Positions 7,953 through 14,385 of a stretch of 23,107 bases of DNA are shown one piece after another. The stretch spans positions 1 through 23,107 of IMG/VR virus record IMGVR_UViG_3300032092_000272; one strand, 5' to 3'. Made by a program: the position numbers and the translations under genes. Under the pieces are notes generated by a model that was not told the origin of the DNA, ran no database searches, and saw nothing but the letters and a program-made list of their open reading frames with translations. Every line of letters begins with the position of its first letter. Position 1 is the stretch's first letter. Source of the DNA: a virus.

Positions 7953-10900
7953 TTAGTCTGCAGAGTATATGTATTTGGAAGATTTGTAGTCTCCATACAC
8001 ATTATATTGAATATCGTGTGCTGTAATTCTCTTGTTTCTGTTGTAAAAATCTGGATAAAGTATGTTTGTTCCTACAAACGAGCCATAAATATTTGATGGT
8101 GATATTGGATAATAATCTAAAGGAAGATATGTTTGTAGGTCTAGCCAAGTATATGGTGTTAACCAATATTCCCAGGTATAGTTAATTCCAAGGGTAGATG
8201 TTTTTACGTCTTCCCAGGTGCCAACATTTTGACCACCTAAAAACTCATTATCTGTAAAACCATAAAAAACCAAGTTGTCTATTGCTATTGGACCTGTAAT
8301 ATTAAACTCTCCTACAAAGTTGTCAAGGTTAAGTGATTGAACAAAGACGATAGTAAGAACTGTCCACTCGTTTGTTCTAAGAATAGGGTTTGCTTGAAGT
8401 TCACCATTTATGTAGTATTTAACTTCTGGCTCAACATACCCCAAATCATTGACAGTGGATATTGGCAAATAAGAGTTTATTCCTCCACCAGATGCTCCAA
8501 GCACAGTGGATAACGTTTTATCTAAAGAAACTATGTTAAAAATTTCTTTTAGTTCGAAAGGAAATGCTTCTAGATTAGAGGTGTCTACGTCAACAGGTGC
8601 GTCATAATATAAAAACATTTGTATTGAACTTAGTTTTGATTTTAAATTTTGCTTTTCATTAAGAGGAACCCTAATTCCTCTGTAAACTCCAGCAACTGGA
8701 GAGTCCAACTCTAGTAGTCTAATTCCAGATAATCTTTCTAGATTTAAGTATGGACTGGTCTTTTTTTCTATCAAGAATGGGTTTCTTGCATTACCAGTGC
8801 CAGAATAATTATAGACTTTTGTTGGTCCACTAAGGGTATAGGTATATGGAATGATATTTTTTCCATACTTTGTATATACTGGATTTTGAACAGTTGTGTC
8901 TAAAGATAAGGCTTGTGAGCACATTTCCAAAGACTTTATATCTACTTTGTTATTTACTGTATCTGAAATTTCAACCTCGATATGGGTTACTATTTTTAAG
9001 GTAGATATGTCTACTCCTGTTGGCGGATATATTATTGAACCGTCTACTACCTCATATTTTGTTGTTGCCCAGTTTGCATCTGGAGCAACTACTCTACTTA
9101 AACTAATTTGTTTAGTTCCGTTTGAAAAGTAACTGTCTTCTCTATAGTTTGAAGAAGTTGTTTCAAAAGTTATATAGGTTTTTACATTTGACAAAGATGT
9201 GTCAAAGTATTTAATTCCAGATACTGCTGGTGTGTTTATAACTGGTGCGTCATAGTCTACATTGAACTGAATATTATTAAAAGTATAAACATCATTGCCA
9301 CCAGAGTCTTTCACATATTTAGCAAAATGAGTAAGTGGTGTATCATCTTTCCAATATCCAGATGTACCTATTGAAAAGTAGTTTTCAGACTCGTATAATT
9401 GGCTATAGGTGTATGATGTATTGTAAATCTTTTTATTTTGTATATAGTTAAGTTGATAGTTTCCTACCGCTGAATTTAAAATTGCTTCTTGATTTGTTGA
9501 AACTGCTGCATTTGCTGGATAGAAAAATGTTCCATCTGAATTAATTAATATTGTATTGAGTTTATCTAATTGATATTGTGAAAGAAATTTTATCCATCTA
9601 ACAGTTACATCTGGAGTTGTGTCTATTGTTAGGTCATTATCTCCAAGTGCAAACATTGTAAGTTCTTCAAGATTATTAAAGAAATTGGAAATGCTGCTGC
9701 TAAACTGTGTAGAAAACTTATCTATATTCATTCCTATAAGGAAGTTGTATCTTCCTGGACCAGACTCAAAGTAGTGTGGATTTGTTTTTGTTGCTAAAAG
9801 TGTTTCCACATTTGAGTTATATTTAAATCTATACTTTACTTCTATGTTTGCTCCAACATACTGTAAAGTAATCTTTAAATAGTTTCTATTAATTTTATTA
9901 ACTATTTTAAAAATAGTTTTTTCTGATGTTGATGGCAATGCAGATGAATAACAATCTATATAGAATCCTTCAATTTTGCTCTTAAGTAGGTCTAGTGATT
10001 CGAATTCTACGTTAGAGTTTATTGATGAAAAAGAACCATACTTTTGTTTCCATGGTTGGTTTCCTGCGGAAAGAACTGTTATAAAATCATTTTTTGACAA
10101 AGAGATTTCATTGACTGTATCGTAAAAATTAAAAACTGGGAGTTCGAACTCTTCGTTTGATATAGAGTATTTCTTTATATCTAATCCTTCAGATACTCCA
10201 TTTTTCCATTCTGCGTTAGTTGGATAGTTTAGATTTGAAGCATACCTTGCACTTGGAAAATCTACGGAAACAGTTGCCGCACCGTAACTTTTATTGATTG
10301 TTTCTGGCATAGACACTGCTTGTCCATATGCGTAGTGCATTTTTATTTGTGATGCAGAAAGTTTGTATGGATATATTGCTGGACAATCAAATGTTGCAGC
10401 CTGTAAAACTAAGCAATTTTCTGAAGATGTTGTTGGATTTTTTAACAGTTGCAAGTCTTCTTCTTCTAATACAAGATTTATCAACTGTTCTCCATTCACA
10501 AATAATGATGCCAAGTTTTCTGAATATGTTATTTGTATCAGCATTGGCTTGTTCATCTGTTTAATAAAAACTTCATCAGATTTATTTCCAATTTTTAAAA
10601 TAAAAGAAGTGTCGTTATAGTATAGTCCATTGCCATCGTCTGTTTCTGGGTCTGTATTCATCAAGCCAATTAACTTGAATTTGTCTTTGCTAGTTGACCT
10701 TTTTACCTTTACCCAAGTTTCAAATGTGTACTGACCATACCTTCCATCTTCGCTTAGAAATCCAAATGATGGTAACATAAATGAACCATAATGCGATTTT
10801 GAAGAACCGTAAACTATTGGGGTTTTTTCAACTAATGGATTTGAAGCCAAGACGTATCCAGGATATTTTTCTGAGTTATAGCACTCCAGTTTATATACTT

Positions 10901-11270
10901 CCATGCTTTTTTTGACAGTTCCTGCTGCAGAAATGTTTGCAGTTGTAGAGCCAGCAACATAGAAGCGTGTATCACTCACTATTCCAAGAACAGTGTATTT
11001 CCCATTATATGCAGATGGACTTAATCCAGAAATAACTACATGCTCTCCAATTGAAAAACCATGGTTTCCTGTTGTAGTAAAAGACATATATCCTCCACCA
11101 TTTGAGGTTGCTTGTATTGGAATTACCTTTGATGGCTGGCTTGGATAAAGAGAGTCTATATTTGTTAAATTTAAAAAATCTGATAGCACTGGCTCTTCGT
11201 CTAGTGTCCAGACTGCTGTGGGGTGTTCTAAAAGAATTTTATCTAAATAAAGATTGGTGTTATTAGCCAT
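7953..11270 (-). CDS. Large LamG-type adhesin / minor structural protein
   Basis: A 1105-aa protein, all-beta in appearance. Residues 59-120 are a beta module shared with the head-tail adaptor. Residues 161-318 look like a LamG / concanavalin-A-like lectin domain: YTFETWVKVK strand, DTSFILKIG-type and FVNGEQL turn, and a final LSASQIKMHYAYG helix. The remaining 790 residues are rich in Asn, Tyr, Ser and Thr with no motif I recognise, but repeat a jelly-roll style pattern and may hold further carbohydrate-binding folds. No signal peptide or membrane segment is present. It likely binds host surface sugars as part of a tail or head fibre. The ATG at 11270 lies 7 bases after a TGGTAGAAT promoter, with no Shine-Dalgarno. 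It stands alone between the RNR terminator and the portal unit. Confidence 0.72.
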   Translation of the reverse strand: MANNTNLYLDKILLEHPTAVWTLDEEPVLSDFLNLTNIDSLYPSQPSKVIPIQATSNGGGYMSFTTTGNHGFSIGEHVVISGLSPSAYNGKYTVLGIVSDTRFYVAGSTTANISAAGTVKKSMEVYKLECYNSEKYPGYVLASNPLVEKTPIVYGSSKSHYGSFMLPSFGFLSEDGRYGQYTFETWVKVKRSTSKDKFKLIGLMNTDPETDDGNGLYYNDTSFILKIGNKSDEVFIKQMNKPMLIQITYSENLASLFVNGEQLINLVLEEEDLQLLKNPTTSSENCLVLQAATFDCPAIYPYKLSASQIKMHYAYGQAVSMPETINKSYGAATVSVDFPSARYASNLNYPTNAEWKNGVSEGLDIKKYSISNEEFELPVFNFYDTVNEISLSKNDFITVLSAGNQPWKQKYGSFSSINSNVEFESLDLLKSKIEGFYIDCYSSALPSTSEKTIFKIVNKINRNYLKITLQYVGANIEVKYRFKYNSNVETLLATKTNPHYFESGPGRYNFLIGMNIDKFSTQFSSSISNFFNNLEELTMFALGDNDLTIDTTPDVTVRWIKFLSQYQLDKLNTILINSDGTFFYPANAAVSTNQEAILNSAVGNYQLNYIQNKKIYNTSYTYSQLYESENYFSIGTSGYWKDDTPLTHFAKYVKDSGGNDVYTFNNIQFNVDYDAPVINTPAVSGIKYFDTSLSNVKTYITFETTSSNYREDSYFSNGTKQISLSRVVAPDANWATTKYEVVDGSIIYPPTGVDISTLKIVTHIEVEISDTVNNKVDIKSLEMCSQALSLDTTVQNPVYTKYGKNIIPYTYTLSGPTKVYNYSGTGNARNPFLIEKKTSPYLNLERLSGIRLLELDSPVAGVYRGIRVPLNEKQNLKSKLSSIQMFLYYDAPVDVDTSNLEAFPFELKEIFNIVSLDKTLSTVLGASGGGINSYLPISTVNDLGYVEPEVKYYINGELQANPILRTNEWTVLTIVFVQSLNLDNFVGEFNITGPIAIDNLVFYGFTDNEFLGGQNVGTWEDVKTSTLGINYTWEYWLTPYTWLDLQTYLPLDYYPISPSNIYGSFVGTNILYPDFYNRNKRITAHDIQYNVYGDYKSSKYIYSAD

Positions 11271-11277
11271 ATCTACT

Positions 11278-11286
11278 ATTCTACCA
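11278..11286 (-). promoter_or_regulatory. Extended -10 for the leaderless LamG gene
   Basis: TGGTAGAAT on the minus strand, exactly 7 bases before the ATG at 11270. It begins 9 bases after the terminator hairpin, so the two form one stop-restart module. Confidence 0.66.
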
Positions 11287-11295
11287 CATAAGAAA

Positions 11296-11323
11296 ATACC
11301 CTGCCAAGTTAATGACAGGGTAT
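11296..11323 (-). terminator. Terminator after the ribonucleotide reductase gene
   Basis: ATACCCTG (11296-11303) and CAGGGTAT (11316-11323) form a perfect 8-bp stem with a 12-base loop. On the minus strand it is followed by TTTTCTT; on the plus strand by CTTTTTATTTAG, so it could work in both directions. It lies 8 bases after the RNR stop. Confidence 0.84.
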
Positions 11324-11331
11324 CTTTTTAT

Positions 11332-13371
11332 TTAGTTTTTATCTGGAATTTTGATTTCACAGTAATCGGTGGTGCAGTAGGCTTCGCCTTGTGCTTCCAG
11401 ATTGTCTACTCCATCATAGATAGCAGAAAAGTCAATCTTTGCTAGTCTACCGATGTAGTAGTCGTACTCATCTTCTGTAATTTCAGAATATGGCTGTTGT
11501 GGATAAACAGTGTTACCCATTGGCAAGAAGGATACAGCCTTTAACTGTCCTTCGTACATGTTTAGAACAGATGCAATGTGTTGTTTCTCAGTTGCTGTGT
11601 CAAACGATAGCGTTACTGAAACACCGTTGTCTGACCAGTACTTCTGAGCAGTAGCAGCAAGTGCTGTCTTCTCAAATAGAGTTACATCCTTTTCTGCTCG
11701 CTTCTGTCCCGATGCAATTGGGAAGTATACCACTGAAGTATTTGCTGACACTAGGTCTGCCTCAATCCTATACCCTGCTGCTTTGAACAAGTGTAGCATT
11801 GGGTCTGTGTTTCCAAAACGAATTGCTCTTAGGTAGAACTTTCCGCCTGGACCCCAGTGAACACCAGGTGTTGCACCTGAAAGGATTGATACAGAACCAG
11901 ATGGCTTAACTGTGGTTACACGAATTGATTCACGAACACACATCCATTCTGAGTACTTGTTGTCATAGTAACGAATCTTGTTGTATCCTTCGTCCATCCA
12001 CTCACGAGTAGTAGGAAGACCATGCTCATCAGCGAATGATGCGATGCCAGTTAGAGATGTTCCGATTCTACGGTTTCTCTGCATGATACCGTTGGTCTGT
12101 TGCCAGTGAGTAGGGAGAAGTGTTACAGTCTTTCCATACAGGTAAGCGAACTTAAGAGTACGCAGGAAGTCTTCCTTTGACTCGTGACGGTTTAGGTGTA
12201 CTTCCACAAGGGTACATAGTTCATATGACTCTAGTGGCTGTTCTGCACACGGATTGAAGCCCATTACACGATAGTCCTTGCCATCTGCTGGGTCTGCTAG
12301 TCTACCAAAGTTACGAGCAACGTCAAGCCAAATAAATCCTGGCTCACCATTGTCAACAATGCGGTCTACATACTTTTCGTAGTCCATGCCAACAGATGCT
12401 TCGATAGAGTTGTTTGACATCCATGCCCAACCTGGGTTCTCTGGGTCGTATGAGTTACGCTCTGGGAATACATCTGCATTCTTTAGGTTTAGGAAGTCTT
12501 CGTCTCCATCTACGCCTAGTGCAAGGGTAGCGGAACGTCTGACGTTACCTGAAACAACACAAGTACCAATAAGGTTGATTAGGTCAACGATGGCACGAGC
12601 ATCTAGTGTCTCTCCTACACGCTGTCCTAGTACATGACTAATTCTTTCGTGTAGTTTGATTAGTGGTGCTGGTCCTGACGCTACCCCACCAAATCCCTTA
12701 ATAGGTGCACCTTCTGGACGAACCTCAGAATAGTCAAACTTCTGGATGTTCTGACCTGCACGAAGATATGAGTTGATTAGCAAGCGAGTTGCCTCTACCC
12801 AGCCTTCACGAGTATCAGGAATTACATAAGTAACTTCTGGTTCTGATGGTGCATAAATAGCAAAGTTCTTGTCTTTTCCAAGGGTATCAAAGCCAACTCC
12901 AATACCAAGCATAAGAGCATCCATAACCCAAGCAAACAACTGACCTGGGTCATTCTTGTCTAGGTCTTTTGTAGATACCATAGCACAATTCTGAAGAGCC
13001 GCTGAGTTACGCTTTTCCATTGTGAGTGGTGTACCAAATGTCCACATACCACGACCTGGAGGTGTCCATTTTAGATTGAACATACGGTCAAATGCTTCTT
13101 GTGCTGACTTCTGTGCCTTGTAGTCATTCCATGGGAGACGATTCTCCTTTGCATGGTTTTTCTGTACAGAGTACATACCTTCAATAACTCTGCGTACGAC
13201 TTCGTACCAGCGTTCTTTAGTTCCGTCATCTTTGACTCGTGAGTAGGTGCGAACAAAGGTAATTTCACCTAGTGCGTTGCCACCTGCATCCACGAATCCA
13301 AAGGGTGATTCCAATGATTTGTACTTTTCGACAAAATCTGTTGGGAGTGTAAATGAGAAAAATTCCGACAT
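11332..13371 (-). CDS. Class II (B12-dependent) ribonucleoside-triphosphate reductase, monomeric type
   Basis: A 679-aa enzyme that reduces ribonucleotides to deoxyribonucleotides using adenosylcobalamin to make a thiyl radical, supplying DNA precursors in infection. Residues matching Lactobacillus leichmannii RTPR are visible: C129 (its C119), N373-P-C375-A-E377 (N406, C408, E410), C386 (C419, same 11-residue spacing) and the C-terminal relay pair C666/C671 (C731/C736, same 5-residue spacing). So all radical and redox residues are intact. The family member from Lactobacillus is 739 aa, so this one is compact. No beta subunit or activase is needed. The ATG at 13371 has a ribosome site (GGAAAGGTGG, 13379-13388), its own promoter and a candidate operator, and the gene ends at a terminator: an independently controlled metabolic unit. 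Confidence 0.94.
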   Translation of the reverse strand: MSEFFSFTLPTDFVEKYKSLESPFGFVDAGGNALGEITFVRTYSRVKDDGTKERWYEVVRRVIEGMYSVQKNHAKENRLPWNDYKAQKSAQEAFDRMFNLKWTPPGRGMWTFGTPLTMEKRNSAALQNCAMVSTKDLDKNDPGQLFAWVMDALMLGIGVGFDTLGKDKNFAIYAPSEPEVTYVIPDTREGWVEATRLLINSYLRAGQNIQKFDYSEVRPEGAPIKGFGGVASGPAPLIKLHERISHVLGQRVGETLDARAIVDLINLIGTCVVSGNVRRSATLALGVDGDEDFLNLKNADVFPERNSYDPENPGWAWMSNNSIEASVGMDYEKYVDRIVDNGEPGFIWLDVARNFGRLADPADGKDYRVMGFNPCAEQPLESYELCTLVEVHLNRHESKEDFLRTLKFAYLYGKTVTLLPTHWQQTNGIMQRNRRIGTSLTGIASFADEHGLPTTREWMDEGYNKIRYYDNKYSEWMCVRESIRVTTVKPSGSVSILSGATPGVHWGPGGKFYLRAIRFGNTDPMLHLFKAAGYRIEADLVSANTSVVYFPIASGQKRAEKDVTLFEKTALAATAQKYWSDNGVSVTLSFDTATEKQHIASVLNMYEGQLKAVSFLPMGNTVYPQQPYSEITEDEYDYYIGRLAKIDFSAIYDGVDNLEAQGEAYCTTDYCEIKIPDKN

Positions 13372-13390
13372 AGTGTTTCCACCTTTCCAT

Positions 13391-13419
13391 AACTGTGATG
13401 TATAAAGTATACCACAGTT
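13391..13419. promoter_or_regulatory. Inverted repeat over the RNR promoter, candidate operator
   Basis: AACTGTG (13391-13397) and CACAGTT (13413-13419) are perfect 7-bp inverted arms 15 bases apart. Between them GTATA and TATAC (around a 3-base centre) form a second inverted repeat. The element covers the -10 and the expected start site, where a bound repressor would block initiation. It does not look like an NrdR box. Confidence 0.5.
13406..13414 (-). promoter_or_regulatory. Extended -10 promoter of the RNR gene
   Basis: TGGTATACT on the minus strand. Transcription would begin near 13399, giving a leader of about 28 bases with the GGAAAGGTGG ribosome site. The -35 is weak. Confidence 0.68.
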
Positions 13420-13465
13420 TTAAGAAATAGCAAACACTATGCCAGAATATTTTATAATTAGTATA

Positions 13466-13711
13466 TTACTCAGTTACGTTAGCAACTGTTAGAGAGTCCA
13501 ATTCCTGCTTGTAAACAGAAATCATCTGGTCAAGCAGTGTGATGTTGTTATCAATTTCGGTTAGTGCCTTTTCATTTGGCTCTTCCTGTGCTTGTAGAAC
13601 CTTTTTGTTTAGAGTTAGTTGATATGCTTCAACTGCTAGTTGCTGTACTCTTTGTGTAACTACCGAAGTTCTTTCTTCCACGGTAAGTAATGAATTAAAA
13701 TCAATAGACAT
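13466..13711 (-). CDS. Small helical protein upstream of RNR, unknown
   Basis: An 81-aa acidic, largely helical protein, with heptad-like hydrophobic spacing around residues 20-75, so it may form a coiled coil. The ATG at 13711 has a ribosome site AAAGGTGG (8 bases upstream), almost identical to that of the RNR gene, and a promoter TGCTATAAT at 13745-13753. No membrane segment or known motif. It is followed by 94 bases with the RNR promoter and operator; no clear terminator separates them, so its mRNA may read through into RNR. Function not recognised. Confidence 0.72.
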   Translation of the reverse strand: MSIDFNSLLTVEERTSVVTQRVQQLAVEAYQLTLNKKVLQAQEEPNEKALTEIDNNITLLDQMISVYKQELDSLTVANVTE

Positions 13712-13744
13712 TGATTAACCACCTTTCAAGTGTTGTATTTTTTA

Positions 13745-13753
13745 ATTATAGCA
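13745..13753 (-). promoter_or_regulatory. Extended -10 promoter of the 81-aa gene
   Basis: TGCTATAAT on the minus strand, 33 bases before the ATG. No -35 near consensus. It is back to back with the plus-strand promoter at 13761-13789, so the two polymerase footprints overlap. Confidence 0.66.
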
Positions 13754-13760
13754 CATGATA

Positions 13761-13789
13761 GTGACATTTAGGTTAATTCGTGGTATAAT
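13761..13789 (+). promoter_or_regulatory. Strong sigma70-type promoter of the NlpC/P60 gene
   Basis: GTGACA (-35, 13761-13766), a 17-base spacer, and TATAAT (13784-13789) with a TGG extension. This is the best promoter in the window, with both elements close to consensus. The start site would be near 13796. Confidence 0.8.
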
Positions 13790-13798
13790 TTATATACG

Positions 13799-13821
13799 AC
13801 ACCCTTCAAAAAGGTGTTTTT
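13799..13821 (+). promoter_or_regulatory. Leader hairpin with a T tract before the NlpC/P60 gene
   Basis: ACACC (13799-13803) pairs with GGTGT (13813-13817), with two more possible A-T pairs in the loop, then TTTTT (13817-13821). It lies at the very 5' end of the predicted mRNA, before the AAAGGAGG site (13827-13834). It could be a weak attenuator or a 5' stabilising hairpin. Confidence 0.45.
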
Positions 13822-13839
13822 CCATTAAAGGAGGAAAAT

Positions 13840-14385
13840 ATGAATAATTCAAAAATCAAAAAATTACTCGCTGTCGGAATACTAAGTTTTATGTTGTCTG
13901 GGTATCCAACCCCTATTGCTCAGGCAGACAAAGTAACCCAACAAACAATTAAAGAAAACGGCTTTGACTATCGAAGTCAGTTGATTAACCGTGCCAAATA
14001 TACTAAGAATACTGAAAGAATGAAGGTGACTGTCCAAAAATTAATGAGACGTGTTCACAAAACTTCTTATGTATTTTCTGGGTCTACCCCATATGGGTGG
14101 GACTGTTCTGGAATGGTAAGATGGACATACAAGCAGTTTGGCTTAGATGTTCCTCATTCTGCCAACAAACAAGCACACATTGGTAAAAGAGTTTCTGTTC
14201 CAAAATTAGGAGACATCGTTGTCTTTGCTTATAAAGGTTCGACAAACTTTTATCACTCTGGTATCTATATCGGCAAGGGTAAAATAGTAAATGCTCATTA
14301 TGAGGCTGGCACTACAATCATCCAACCATTAACAGATTACAAAAATAGTCAAATAAGATTTGTAAGGGTTGTCCCTACTCTTTAG
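13840..14385 (+). CDS. Secreted NlpC/P60 peptidoglycan hydrolase
   Basis: A 181-aa cell-wall enzyme. Residues 1-29 are a Sec signal peptide: KIKK, a hydrophobic core (residues 9-20) and a likely cleavage site AQA/DK after residue 29. Residues 60-181 are an NlpC/P60 domain with candidate catalytic Cys89 (GWDCSGMVRW), His139 (FYHSGIYIG) and His153 (NAHYEAG). Such enzymes cut peptide bonds of peptidoglycan stem peptides. It may be the phage endolysin exported by the host Sec system, or a cargo gene acting on the cell surface. It has a strong promoter, a leader hairpin and an AAAGGAGG ribosome site. It is the only plus-strand gene within the structural half, and its TAG overlaps the stop of the opposing fibre gene by three bases. 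Confidence 0.9.
   Translation: MNNSKIKKLLAVGILSFMLSGYPTPIAQADKVTQQTIKENGFDYRSQLINRAKYTKNTERMKVTVQKLMRRVHKTSYVFSGSTPYGWDCSGMVRWTYKQFGLDVPHSANKQAHIGKRVSVPKLGDIVVFAYKGSTNFYHSGIYIGKGKIVNAHYEAGTTIIQPLTDYKNSQIRFVRVVPTL

Noticed and set aside
13391-13419. An NrdR box at the RNR promoter
   Set aside because: The arms and spacing do not fit the known 16-base NrdR palindrome; kept only as a general operator candidate.
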